From Nannocystis sp. (GTDB lineage Bacteria > Myxococcota_A > Polyangia > Nannocystales > Nannocystaceae), in NCBI GenBank assembly GCA_016712315.1, contig JADJRG010000013.1, positions 1,524,001-1,588,000 of the forward strand: a stretch of 64,000 nucleotides of DNA, written 5' to 3'. Under the pieces are notes generated by a model, which was not told the origin of the DNA, did no database searches, and saw only the letters and a program-made list of their open reading frames with translations. Every line of letters starts with the position of its first letter. Positions within the stretch are counted from its first letter, which is position 1. Made by a program: the position numbers and the translations under genes. Shown here piece after piece: positions 17,996 through 26,581 of this stretch.

Positions 17996-18091
17996 GCTCG
18001 CCAACACGAGGTTCATAGCCCGGCGCTCGCGCGGCCGCCAGCGCTCGCGCCGCGCCCTCGCGCTGCCGATCGTCCCAGTCAAAGAATGGGG

Positions 18092-18097
18092 TACGAT
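18092..18097 (+). promoter_or_regulatory. -10-like element for the small gene at 18110
   Basis: TACGAT lies 12 nt before ATG 18110, giving a leader of roughly 5 nt. An in-frame ATG at 18086 would be upstream of this element. Confidence 0.4.
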
Positions 18098-18109
18098 CCG
18101 CGGCTGAAG

Positions 18110-18595
18110 ATGAACGGACTCGAACCTGTGCTCCCGCCCGGTCTGGACGCGCTCGCGCGGCTCTGGCTCGATTTCCCCGGACGCACGCTCGACTTCAACG
18201 AGCCGCTGCCGCCGCCTTCGCCGCCGCCGCCCGCGTTGGTCGCGACGATCACGTCGCGTGCGCCCCACCGCGAGCGCGTGCTGGCGGACGCGGCGTTGTG
18301 GTCGCGCCTCGGTCGCCCCGCGGCCGCGGCCGCCGACGCCGAGCAGATCTTGCTGGAGCCGCCGCCGGTCGAGGCTTGGGAGGGCTGGCCGCGGTCGCTC
18401 AGCCCGCTGGTGCTGCGGGTCGAGTGGGCGCGGACGATCGCGGGCCTGGAGGTGGATTTTTTTAACTTCGGGATCCACCGAGTGGTCGAAGAGGACGGCG
18501 AGTGGCGGGTCGCGGCGCTCTACGACGACCGCAGCCGCCGCCAGGTGGAGCGGGTGATCGCGTACCTCGAGGGGCGACCGAAGCGCTCTCCGTGA
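18110..18595 (+). CDS. Small protein of unknown function
   Basis: 161 residues with no signal peptide or membrane segment. The N-terminal half is Pro/Leu-rich (E-P-L-P-P-P-S-P-P-P-P). The C-terminal half looks like a compact alpha/beta fold: V-D-F-F-N-F-G-I-H-R-V-V-E-E-D-G-E-W-R-V is a likely beta-hairpin. No family is recognised. It ends 9 nt before the convergent HTTM gene. Its T-rich run GATTTTTTTAAC at 18451-18462 is unusual for this sequence. ATG 18086 is an alternative start. Confidence 0.6.
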   Translation: MNGLEPVLPPGLDALARLWLDFPGRTLDFNEPLPPPSPPPPALVATITSRAPHRERVLADAALWSRLGRPAAAAADAEQILLEPPPVEAWEGWPRSLSPLVLRVEWARTIAGLEVDFFNFGIHRVVEEDGEWRVAALYDDRSRRQVERVIAYLEGRPKRSP

Positions 18596-18604
18596 CAGCG
18601 CCTG

Positions 18605-20389
18605 CTAGCGCTGCGCGAGCGCGCGGCGGGCGAGGGCGCCGGCGAGCGCGCGTAGGCCGGGGATGTAGGTGAACGGGGCGAGCCACCAGAGGCCGGGGAA
18701 GAGGCGACAGAGGCGGGCTGCGGCGTCTCGACCGCGGAGGAGCGCGCCGTCGGGGCGCCGGAGGTGGAGGCGCTCAGACATGGCCGTTGGGTCAGCTTCA
18801 TAGTCGAGTCGGCCGCAGAGATCCCAACAGCGGAGGAGCGCGGCGCGGCGGATCGACGGCGGATCGGGGCGGTACAGGACGACGTAGACCGGGCGCCTGG
18901 TGCGGGCGCGGAGCCGGCGGGCGGGGGCGCTGAGCAGGCGGCCGAGGCGGCTCTTGGGCGGGGTCGGGGCGCCGGGTTCGCCCGCGCGTAAGGGCCGGCT
19001 CCCGAGGTGCTCCCAGATGCGCTGGAGCTCGTCGCCGCTGAGCCAGATCAGGTAGACGGCGAGCATCACTTGCACGAAGGTGCCGACGTTCATCAAGAGG
19101 TCGATGCCGAGGTGGAAGATGACGCCGAGGCCGAGCCAGAGGCGCTTGCCCAGGACCCAACGCAGGGTGAAGGCGTGGGCGCGGGGCCAGCGGCGGATCA
19201 GCAGATAGAGGCCGACGAGGGCGGCTGGGACGACGATGACGACGATCTGGATGAGGATCGCCAAGGTGGGCGGGTCGAGCGCGATGGGGCCGAGCTTGGG
19301 GTCGTAATAGTGGAGGGTGACGAGGCCGGCGATGGAGGCGGCGACGGCGATGACGCCGGCGAGGCAGACGCAGGAGAGGGCGCGGCGCCAGGTGGCCGCG
19401 GCGATCCAGGTCCCCGCGAGGCGCTCGCGCTCGAACGCTTGCAGGCCGGCGCCGAGCAGCGCGAGCGGGAAGAGGGTCTCCCACCACTTGGTGATCCAGG
19501 TGGCGATGGGCAGGATCCAGAGCTGCTGGAGCAGCACGACCATCGGGATCTGCGCGGGGTGGCGATAGAAATGGTCGAGGCAGAGGGCGTAGTAGAGGGC
19601 GGTGCCCTCGAACCATGTGTGGCCGGCCTTGAGCGCCCCTGTGGCGCAGTAGATGATCGCGAGCTGGAGCATCATCAGGCGCAGCGGCCAGGCGGCGATC
19701 TTGCGCAGCGGCGGCAGCTCGCTGGCGTCGCCGAGGATCGCCCGCTTACGCCGGCGCCAGGCGTCGATCGAGTAGGCCTCCCCCCAGGCGGTGAAGAGGC
19801 CGAGGAAGAGGAAGGTGCGGACGACGGTGTCGCCGCCGGCGTAGAAGATCGGGCTGTAGGTGTAGATCGTGTTGACGAGCAGCCAGGCGAGCAGCGCGCT
19901 GATCCGCGTGTAGAAGCCGACGATCAGCGCGATCAAGGCGCTGATCGTGAGGCCGAAGATCGCGAAGACGAAGGGCGGGTCCGAGCGGAGGTGGAAGAGC
20001 GAGAAGCGGCCCCAGATCGCGTGCAGGAGGTCGGCCCAGCTCCGCAGGCCGTGCTCCGGGTCCCAGACCAAGCGGAGGTGGCCGCCGTAGCTCTTGCGGG
20101 CGGCGTCGGTGGGCCAGAGGCCCTCGTCGGTGAAGAGCAGGCGGGCGGTGGGGAGCAGGTCGAGCAAGGTCCATAGGACGACCCCGCCGAAGATGATCCG
20201 CATCAGCGCGGCGGGGCGCGGGTCGACGCGCGTGAACCATAGTCGCCGCCACAGCTCCGGTCGCAGGGCGAAGAAGAGGAGTAGCAGGGCGAGGCCGAGC
20301 CAGAGGGAAGATGTCGCTTGAGACAGGTGCTCGCTGACGTCGACGACGGGGCCCTTCGACGGGGCGAAGGCGGCGGCGGCGGTGATCAT
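18605..20389 (-). CDS. HTTM (gamma-carboxylase-like) membrane protein with degenerate DCC/DUF393 tail
   Basis: 594 residues. Residues about 45-430 form a multi-helix membrane domain of the HTTM type (distant relatives of vitamin K-dependent gamma-glutamyl carboxylase), with family-like segments W-T-L-L-D, D-E-G-L-W-P, Y-S-P-I-F-Y-A-G-G-D and W-W-E-T-L-F-P. The last 95 residues align with the DCC thiol-disulphide oxidoreductase family (DUF393). Where that family has L-Y-D-G-D-C-x-x-C, this protein has L-Y-R-P-D-P-P-S-I, so the redox cysteines are gone. Its start overlaps the stop of the upstream gene by 4 nt, so it is the third gene of a tightly coupled operon. The function of bacterial HTTM proteins is largely unknown. 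Confidence 0.8.
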   Translation of the reverse strand: MITAAAAFAPSKGPVVDVSEHLSQATSSLWLGLALLLLFFALRPELWRRLWFTRVDPRPAALMRIIFGGVVLWTLLDLLPTARLLFTDEGLWPTDAARKSYGGHLRLVWDPEHGLRSWADLLHAIWGRFSLFHLRSDPPFVFAIFGLTISALIALIVGFYTRISALLAWLLVNTIYTYSPIFYAGGDTVVRTFLFLGLFTAWGEAYSIDAWRRRKRAILGDASELPPLRKIAAWPLRLMMLQLAIIYCATGALKAGHTWFEGTALYYALCLDHFYRHPAQIPMVVLLQQLWILPIATWITKWWETLFPLALLGAGLQAFERERLAGTWIAAATWRRALSCVCLAGVIAVAASIAGLVTLHYYDPKLGPIALDPPTLAILIQIVVIVVPAALVGLYLLIRRWPRAHAFTLRWVLGKRLWLGLGVIFHLGIDLLMNVGTFVQVMLAVYLIWLSGDELQRIWEHLGSRPLRAGEPGAPTPPKSRLGRLLSAPARRLRARTRRPVYVVLYRPDPPSIRRAALLRCWDLCGRLDYEADPTAMSERLHLRRPDGALLRGRDAAARLCRLFPGLWWLAPFTYIPGLRALAGALARRALAQR

Positions 20390-21225
20390 CGGGTGGCCTC
20401 GCCGATCGGCCGCGGACGGCGCACCGCGGAGCCACCGCGCTCTTGGGCCCGTCGCTCGGCCTCGGCCTTGTCCCACCAGGTGGGCGCGTCGAGCGGCCGG
20501 TAGTGACCCTCGGGCGCGGGCGGCAGGCCGAAGCGCTGGCGCAGCTCGGGGGAGAGCTGGGCTTGGCGGGTGGTGCGGCAGTCGACAGACTCGAGCTCGC
20601 GGCGCTCGACCGGCAGGCGCATCGGATCGAAGCCGATCGACGACCACGGGAAACGCACCGAACGAGGCGCGGGGAAGACCTTGTGCGGCGGCGGGATGTT
20701 GGTCCAGATCTTGACGAACTTCACCCGCGCCGCCGGCTCGCCGCCGTGGGTGCGCTCCCACTCGCGGCAGACGTAGGCGCCGTAGGGCTGGAGGTAGTGC
20801 CCCTGCTCGCTGAGGCGACGGTTGAGCTTGCCGATGCGGTCGTAAAAAATATAAGGCCAGGTGCGGCGGCCGTAGGAGTCGTGGGCGAGGTCCCAGATCG
20901 CGCCCTCTCGGTCCTCGACGAGGACCTGCACGTAGACGTTGGCGCGGTGCGGGTTGGGCGCGAACATCGACCATGACTGCACGTTGGAGGTCGCGCGGAT
21001 GTAGGCGCCGCCGAGGATCGCGCGGTCGATGTCGCGCGTGAAGTCGCGCGCGAGGCCGCCGCCAGGGGTGGTGTGCAGGAGCAGCGCGGTCGCGTGGTAG
21101 AGGATGAAGGCGCCGACGAGCAGGCGACCCAAGCGGGTGAGGGCGCCGCGCGGCGGGTCTTGTATGTCCTCACGGACAGGCGCCCGGAGGAGCGCGTCGG
21201 CCAGCGGCTCGGCGCCGTCGCTCAC
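20386..21225 (-). CDS. HTTM-partner protein, stand-alone copy of a domain fused in the neighbouring gene
   Basis: 279 residues. One N-terminal membrane helix (G-A-F-I-L-Y-H-A-T-A-L-L-L) is followed by a soluble domain containing S-W-S-M-F-A-P-N-P, W-D-L-A-H-D-S-Y, and F-V-K-I-W-T-N-I-P-P-P. The same order of motifs (S-W-K-M-F-A-P-N-P, W-D-L-R-N-N-S-Y, F-K-I-V-T-K-I-P-S-P) occurs in the last third of the 889-residue HTTM protein encoded just upstream, so the two are paralogous. The soluble part probably faces the periplasm. 4-nt overlaps on both sides couple it to both HTTM genes. A TGTCC-N4-GGACA copy lies at 21165-21178. Confidence 0.75.
   Translation of the reverse strand: MSDGAEPLADALLRAPVREDIQDPPRGALTRLGRLLVGAFILYHATALLLHTTPGGGLARDFTRDIDRAILGGAYIRATSNVQSWSMFAPNPHRANVYVQVLVEDREGAIWDLAHDSYGRRTWPYIFYDRIGKLNRRLSEQGHYLQPYGAYVCREWERTHGGEPAARVKFVKIWTNIPPPHKVFPAPRSVRFPWSSIGFDPMRLPVERRELESVDCRTTRQAQLSPELRQRFGLPPAPEGHYRPLDAPTWWDKAEAERRAQERGGSAVRRPRPIGEATR
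21165..21178. repeat. Interspersed palindrome TGTCC-N4-GGACA, copy 3
   Basis: TGTCC TCAC GGACA, inside the 5' part of the HTTM-partner gene. Confidence 0.6.
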
Positions 21226-23891
21226 TCGTCGTCTCCTCGCTCCTCTGGTGACGCGGCGGGCGGCGCGCCCAGGGCGCTCGGCGGCGGCGGTCGTGGACCG
21301 CTGGGGTCGTAGCCGAGGGGCAGACGAGCGGGCTGAGGTTGTTGCCCTTGCGCGCGCTTCACCCGGCGCAGCGCGAGCTCGACGGCGGTGGGCTCCGCGG
21401 GCGCGTCGCCGCCGAAGTCGCGGCGGCGGTCCCAGGCGTCACGTCGGCCCTTGTAGGAGCGAGCCTGCTGCTCGGCCTCGGTGGCGGCGCGGCGGCGGTC
21501 CTCGTCGGCGATCGGCAGGCCATAGCGCTCCTTGATGTAGAGCGGCAGGCCCTCGCTCGGGCAGCGTAGGGTCTCTACCGGTGAGGTGGTCGCCTTGAGC
21601 TTGCTCGGCTGATACCACCCCTTCGCGAGGACTTGCTCGGGGGAGGGGATCTTGGTGACGATCTTGAAGACCTCGATCTTGTCGGGCCAGACGCCGCGCT
21701 CCAAGTACCAGTCGCGGCAGTGGTAGTTCGCCCAGTAGCGGAGGTACCACTTGCCCTTGCCGGTCATGCGGCGGTGCATCTTCCGCATGCGGTCGTTCCA
21801 GATCCACGGGTTGGGGCGGTTCTCGTAGGAGTTGTTGCGCAGATCCCAGCGATCACCGTCCGGCTCGACGACGACGGTCTTCATAAAACCATTGCCGGTG
21901 GGCGGGTTGGGCGCGAACATCTTCCAGCTCTGAGAGGTGCCGGTGACGGCGGTCCAGTCGGTGAAGATCCCGCGCGCTGCGCCCCGCCACGGGTTGAAGA
22001 CCGGGTACGAGGGGAAGAGGATCATCAAGACCGAGGCGCCGTGCCAGAGGGTGAGCGCGAGCGCGAGGTAGCGGCCGACGGTGCCATACGCGAGCGCAGG
22101 GCCGCCTTCGTGCAGGCCCGGGGCGGCGGGGCGGCGGCCGACGAAGCGGTAGATCAGGGCGACGACGAGCATCAACGCGAACCAGGCCCTCGCGTACGGC
22201 TTGGGCTCAGGCAGCTCGCCGGTGGCGCGCGCGTAGACGAGAGCGACGCCGACGAGGCCGAGGGCGAGCACGAGGAGGTCGGGGATCCGGCGGCCGCGTA
22301 AGGGCACGTGATCGGCTCGCTGGGGCTGCTGGACCAGCGCGTCGGCGCGCTGCGGGGCGAGCCAGCGGGTCCAGCGGCGCGCGCGGAGCTTCTTAAGCGA
22401 CCAAGCGAGCGCGGCGGCGTACTCCTCGCCGCGGATCCACGCGGCGTAGCTCATCAGCATGATGAACGGGAACATGCCGATGTTCATAAAGAGGATCAAA
22501 AAGCCATGGAAGCAGAAGCCGAGGCCGAGCCAGGTGCGGCGGCCGAGGAACCACTTGTGCAGCCACACCTGGTCGATCGACCAGGAAGGGATCGGCAGCG
22601 GGCCGAGGCGCCGACCGGGGCGAATGACGGCCCGCGGCCAACGACCCGCGATGAACCACAGGGCGATCGCGAGCGGGATCCAGAGCAGGTAGGCGGCGTC
22701 GATCGCCGCGAGGCCCTCGGCGAGGCGCTGGTCGATCGCCGCCTGCTCGGCGTTCTTGCCGGTGTCGATCGAGTAGGGATAGGCGAGGACGTTGATCCGG
22801 TAGATGGCGACGTACGCGGCGAGCAGGGCGGCGCGGCCGCTCCAGCGCCGCCACGCGGAGGCGTAGGCGGCGCGGTACCAGGGCTGATCGCGGTGATCGA
22901 GGCCGAACTTGAGGATCATGCCCAGGCCCGCGGCGGCGAAGCACATCTCCCACCAGTGGGTGACGTAGGTCATCACCTTGAAGACGTTGGTGCCGAAGAT
23001 CGCCGAGACCTGCTGCGTAAAGCCCTCGAACCGATAAAAATGGTCCATGTTGAGGGAGTAGTAGAGGGCGTCGCCGCGGGCCCAGATCCGGCCGGTCTTG
23101 ACGAGGCCGGTCTCGGTGTAGATCCCGACCAGCTGCGCCATCATGAGGTAGCGCGGCCACGCCGGGACGAGGCGGTAGATCGGCGCCTTGCCCGGCGCGG
23201 CGGGATCCTCGGGCGAGGCGAGCGCGCCCCGCCGCCGCAGCCACCAGCAGCGCAGCCAATTGTCGACGCTCCAGGCGTGGCCGGTCTTGCCGAAGAGCAA
23301 GATGAACCAAAAGACCCGGTAGACGGTGTCGGTGCCCTCCATGTAGAGGGCGTTGTGGTTGTAGATCGACGTCATCATCACGAAGGAGATGAGGCCGGTG
23401 ATCCGCGAGGCGACGCCCGCGGCGAAGAGCAAGAGCACGCCGAAGAACGCGTACATGTACGCGTTGACGAACGCCGGCGAGGCCTCGAGGAAGAAGAACG
23501 AGTACTTGCCCCAAAAAAACCGGGCGACCGCCCAAAGATCAAAGAAGCCGTCCTCGGGGGTCCAGCCAGAGAGGGCGGAGCGGCCGAGGCGCTGGCGGGC
23601 CTCCTCGAGGAGGTAGATCCCCTCGTCGCTCCAGAGCATCCGCCAATAGGGCTTGAGGTTCCAGAAGCACTGGATCGTCATCAGCGCGAAGCCGATGCGC
23701 ATGACCGCGAGCATGCGCGGGTCCTCCAGCGCGAGCAGCGAACGGCGCACCGACTCGGCCCTCGTCCACGCCCAAAAGAGCGCGCAGAGGAGCACACCGA
23801 AGCATAACCAGCCCACCTGCGTCCCGAGCCCCGCGGGCATCTTGAGGTAGTTGGGGGTCTCGTCGAGGATCAGGAGTGCCGCGCCGAGCAT
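21222..23891 (-). CDS. Large HTTM membrane protein fused to the partner domain
   Basis: 889 residues. The first 520 or so residues are an HTTM membrane domain with motifs shared with the 594-residue paralogue: W-S-D-E-G-I, Y-N-H-N-A-L-Y-M-E-G-T-D, Y-Y-S-L-N-M-D-H-F-Y-R and W-W-E-M-C-F. Three more hydrophobic helices follow, then the accessory domain (S-W-K-M-F-A-P-N-P onward) that is a separate gene immediately downstream. The C-terminal 80 residues are charged and Pro-rich. It is the first gene of the operon. TAGTGT lies 12 nt before the start. The operon resembles a partial duplication with fission or fusion. Confidence 0.8.
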   Translation of the reverse strand: MLGAALLILDETPNYLKMPAGLGTQVGWLCFGVLLCALFWAWTRAESVRRSLLALEDPRMLAVMRIGFALMTIQCFWNLKPYWRMLWSDEGIYLLEEARQRLGRSALSGWTPEDGFFDLWAVARFFWGKYSFFFLEASPAFVNAYMYAFFGVLLLFAAGVASRITGLISFVMMTSIYNHNALYMEGTDTVYRVFWFILLFGKTGHAWSVDNWLRCWWLRRRGALASPEDPAAPGKAPIYRLVPAWPRYLMMAQLVGIYTETGLVKTGRIWARGDALYYSLNMDHFYRFEGFTQQVSAIFGTNVFKVMTYVTHWWEMCFAAAGLGMILKFGLDHRDQPWYRAAYASAWRRWSGRAALLAAYVAIYRINVLAYPYSIDTGKNAEQAAIDQRLAEGLAAIDAAYLLWIPLAIALWFIAGRWPRAVIRPGRRLGPLPIPSWSIDQVWLHKWFLGRRTWLGLGFCFHGFLILFMNIGMFPFIMLMSYAAWIRGEEYAAALAWSLKKLRARRWTRWLAPQRADALVQQPQRADHVPLRGRRIPDLLVLALGLVGVALVYARATGELPEPKPYARAWFALMLVVALIYRFVGRRPAAPGLHEGGPALAYGTVGRYLALALTLWHGASVLMILFPSYPVFNPWRGAARGIFTDWTAVTGTSQSWKMFAPNPPTGNGFMKTVVVEPDGDRWDLRNNSYENRPNPWIWNDRMRKMHRRMTGKGKWYLRYWANYHCRDWYLERGVWPDKIEVFKIVTKIPSPEQVLAKGWYQPSKLKATTSPVETLRCPSEGLPLYIKERYGLPIADEDRRRAATEAEQQARSYKGRRDAWDRRRDFGGDAPAEPTAVELALRRVKRAQGQQPQPARLPLGYDPSGPRPPPPSALGAPPAASPEERGDDE

Positions 23892-23903
23892 GATCGTTCG
23901 GCG

Positions 23904-23909
23904 ACACTA
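23904..23909 (-). promoter_or_regulatory. -10-like element of the HTTM operon
   Basis: TAGTGT on the minus strand, with 12 nt to ATG 23891, implying a leader of about 5 nt. Confidence 0.4.
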
Positions 23910-23976
23910 CCACGCCGCGCCGTAGCGCCCGAAGCGCGCGGCACCTGGCGCGCTCACGTCAGAGCTTGACCTTGCG

Positions 23977-24915
23977 TCAGCCCTGCTCCGCGAGCCAGCG
24001 CTCCGCGTCGATCGCCGCCATGCAGCCTGTGCCAGCCGCGGTGATCGCTTGGCGGTAGTGCTTGTCGGCGACATCCCCCGCGGCGAAGACTCCGTCGATG
24101 TTGAGGAGCGTCGAGCCAGGGCGCGCGATCTTGAGGTAGCCGGCGTCGTCCATGTCGAGCTGGCCGCGGAAGAGCTGGCTGTTGGGGGTGTGGCCGATCG
24201 CCAAAAATACGCCGGTGACCGCGAGCTGCTCGGTGGCGCCGCTGGCAGGGTCGCGGAGGCGCACGCCGGTGACCGCGGCGTCGCCGAGCACCTCGTCGAC
24301 CTCGCGCGAGTAATGCACGGTGATCTTCGGGTTCGAAAAGACGCGCTCTTGCATGATCTTGCTCGCGCGGAAGCTGTCGCGGCGGTGGACGAGGTGCACC
24401 GAGCGGCACATCCGCGTGAGGTAGTTGGCCTCCTCCATCGCGGTGTCGCCGCCGCCGATCACGCAGACGTCTTGGCCCTTGTAAAAATGGCCGTCGCAGG
24501 TGGCGCAGGCGGTGACGCCATGGTTGCGCAGGCGCTGCTCGCTGGGCAGGCCGAGGTACTTGGCGCTGGCGCCGGTGGCGATGATCAGGGCGTCGCAGGT
24601 GTACACGTCCGAGTCGCCGCGGATGACGAAGGGGCGGCGGCCGAGCTCGGCGGTGACGGCGAGGTCGTAGATCACGCGGGTGCCGAAGCGCTCCGCCTGC
24701 TGCCGGAACTCCTCCATCATCTCGGGGCCGGTGATGCCCTTGGGGAAGCCAGGGTAATTCTCGACGTCGGTGGTGGTGGTGAGCTGTCCGCCAGGCTCGG
24801 GGCCGGCGAGCAGGGTGGGCTGGAGGTTCGCGCGGGCGGCGTAGATCGCCGCGGTGTAGCCCGCCGGGCCAGCGCCGAGGATCAAGACCTTGCTGTGGAG
24901 CGACTCTTGCGACAT
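23977..24915 (-). CDS. trxB: Thioredoxin-disulfide reductase
   Basis: 312 residues, the usual length. It uses NADPH and FAD to reduce thioredoxin in the cytoplasm. The FAD motif is I-L-G-A-G-P-A-G-Y-T-A-A, the redox-active pair is C-A-T-C-D-G, and the NADPH motif is V-I-G-G-G-D-T-A-M-E-E-A. The C-terminal FAD motif G-V-F-A-A-G-D-V-A-D is intact. It is a single gene in the minus direction; no thioredoxin gene is adjacent. TATGCT lies 8 nt upstream of the start and there is no Shine-Dalgarno. Confidence 0.96.
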   Translation of the reverse strand: MSQESLHSKVLILGAGPAGYTAAIYAARANLQPTLLAGPEPGGQLTTTTDVENYPGFPKGITGPEMMEEFRQQAERFGTRVIYDLAVTAELGRRPFVIRGDSDVYTCDALIIATGASAKYLGLPSEQRLRNHGVTACATCDGHFYKGQDVCVIGGGDTAMEEANYLTRMCRSVHLVHRRDSFRASKIMQERVFSNPKITVHYSREVDEVLGDAAVTGVRLRDPASGATEQLAVTGVFLAIGHTPNSQLFRGQLDMDDAGYLKIARPGSTLLNIDGVFAAGDVADKHYRQAITAAGTGCMAAIDAERWLAEQG

Positions 24916-24923
24916 CGCGGCGG

Positions 24924-24929
24924 AGCATA
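24924..24929 (-). promoter_or_regulatory. trxB: -10-like element, possible leaderless promoter of trxB
   Basis: TATGCT on the minus strand, then 8 nt (CCGCCGCG), then ATG 24915. Confidence 0.55.
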
Positions 24930-25001
24930 CGTGCGGCCGCCAGCGCTCGACAAGCGGCGGCCGCGCGTCGGTAGGCTCGTCGTGAGCAGAAGACCCGAGG
25001 A

Positions 25002-26438
25002 TCAGCGGCGCTCGATCACGGCGGTGTGGGTGCTCTGGCCGCGCTGTACGGTGACCTCGACGCGGCGACGGTCGCGCGTGAGGGCGCGCGCGATCTCGCC
25101 GGGGGCGCGGACCTTCTCGCCGTTGATCTCGCGGATCCGATCGCCAGGGCGCAGGCCGAGGTCGGCGGCGAGGCTGCCCGGGCGGACCTGCTTGATCGTG
25201 AGGCCGTCGCCGTCCGCCTCGATCTGAGCGCCGAGGCGGGGCTCGCCGGGGCCGTAGAGGTCGCCGCCCTTGTCGGCGGCGCGAGGATCGGCCAGGCGGC
25301 GGAGCTCGTCGTCGCTGGGCAGGGCGCCGAGGGTGACGACGACGTCGCGAGCGCCGCCATCTCGGTGAATCTTTAAGCTGACCTTCGAGCCAGGTAAAGC
25401 GTCGGCGATGCGGCCGCGCAGATCCGCGAAGCTGTCGACCGCGCGGCCGTCGACCGCGAGGATCCGGTCGCCGGCGCGTAGGCCAGCCTTGCCGGCGGGG
25501 GTGCCCGCCGAGACCTCGCCGATCACAGCGCCCGGCTCGGGGGCGCGGCCGACGGCGGGCTCGACGTCGCGGCCGGCGATGCCCAGCCAGCCGCGCTCGA
25601 CCTTGCCCTTGGCGTAGAGCTGCGGCAGCACGCTCTTGGCTTGATCGATGGGCACCGCGAAGCCGAGGCCGCGGCCGATCCCGCCGATCGCGGTGTTGAT
25701 GGCGATGACCTCGCCTTCGAGGTTGAAGAGCGGGCCGCCCGAGTTGCCGGGGGAGATCGCGGCGTCGGTCTGGAGGAAGTCGACGTAGCTGTTTTGATAG
25801 AGGCCGAGGCTGCCGCGCTTCTTCGCCGAGACGATCCCCGTGGTCGCGGTCTGCTCGAGGCCCATCGGCGAGCCGATCGCGACCACCCAGTCGCCGACGG
25901 CGAGCGGGTCGCTGCGGCCCAGGGCGACCGTGGGGAGGTCGCGGGCGCCTTCGAGGCGCAGCAAGGCGAGGTCCGTGTGCGGGTCGCTGCCGAGCGCGCG
26001 GGCGGCGAAGACGCGGCCGTCGGCGAGCTTGACCTCGATCGCGGTGGCGCCGTCGATGACGTGGTGGTTGGTGACCACGAGGCCGTCCGCGGCGATGATG
26101 AAGCCCGAGCCGAGGCCGCCGCTGGGCGCCTCAGGGGCCATCTCGGGCAGAAAGGGCGCGATCCGGGGATCGAGCCCTGGCCGCGGCTTGCCGGCGACCT
26201 TGACGCTGACGACCGCGGGCGAGACGGCCTTGATCAGCGGGGCGAGCGAGCGGCGTGGGTCGTAGTCGGCGGCGATCGACGCGGCGGCGCCGGCTCCTTC
26301 GCGCCAGAGCTGCACCTGTGAGGCTCGGCTCTCGCCGTCGAAGGCGAGCGCGCCGACGCCGAGGCCTGAGATCGCGAGCGCGAGCATGAGCGCGCGAGGG
26401 GAGCGGAGGCGCTGGGTTCGGGCGTTGTAGAGGCTCAT
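25002..26438 (-). CDS. DegP/HtrA-type periplasmic serine protease with two PDZ domains
   Basis: About 478 residues. A signal sequence with a hydrophobic stretch near residues 15-35 exports it. The trypsin-like domain shows His in V-V-T-N-H-H-V-I-D, Asp in H-T-D-L-A-L-L-R, and Ser in P-G-N-S-G-G-P-L-F. Two PDZ domains follow (G-L-R-A-G-D-R-I-L-A-V-D-G and G-L-R-P-G-D-R-I-R-E-I-N-G), as in the Do subfamily. It should degrade or refold damaged envelope proteins. ATG 26438 is chosen; an in-frame GTG at 26453 adds five residues. It is divergent from the START-like gene. Confidence 0.92.
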   Translation of the reverse strand: MSLYNARTQRLRSPRALMLALAISGLGVGALAFDGESRASQVQLWREGAGAAASIAADYDPRRSLAPLIKAVSPAVVSVKVAGKPRPGLDPRIAPFLPEMAPEAPSGGLGSGFIIAADGLVVTNHHVIDGATAIEVKLADGRVFAARALGSDPHTDLALLRLEGARDLPTVALGRSDPLAVGDWVVAIGSPMGLEQTATTGIVSAKKRGSLGLYQNSYVDFLQTDAAISPGNSGGPLFNLEGEVIAINTAIGGIGRGLGFAVPIDQAKSVLPQLYAKGKVERGWLGIAGRDVEPAVGRAPEPGAVIGEVSAGTPAGKAGLRAGDRILAVDGRAVDSFADLRGRIADALPGSKVSLKIHRDGGARDVVVTLGALPSDDELRRLADPRAADKGGDLYGPGEPRLGAQIEADGDGLTIKQVRPGSLAADLGLRPGDRIREINGEKVRAPGEIARALTRDRRRVEVTVQRGQSTHTAVIERR

Positions 26439-26567
26439 GCCGCCGTGAACCACGAACGCGCGGCGGCTATTCCCTCAAGATCGCAGGAGCTTCTCCGCGG
26501 CGCTGCGGCCGCCAGAGGGCCCTGCGCGGGCGCCGAAGATAAGCCACTGGGCGGCGGCGTCGGCGGG

Positions 26568-26573
26568 TATGAT
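26568..26573 (+). promoter_or_regulatory. -10-like element, possible leaderless promoter
   Basis: TATGAT is followed by 8 nt to ATG 26582 (5 nt to an in-frame GTG at 26579). No Shine-Dalgarno is present. Confidence 0.5.
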
Positions 26574-26581
26574 CGCCGGTG

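Noticed and set aside
20386..20389. Separate promoter for the 594-residue HTTM gene
   Set aside because: The start overlaps the previous stop (ATGA), so coupled translation is sufficient.
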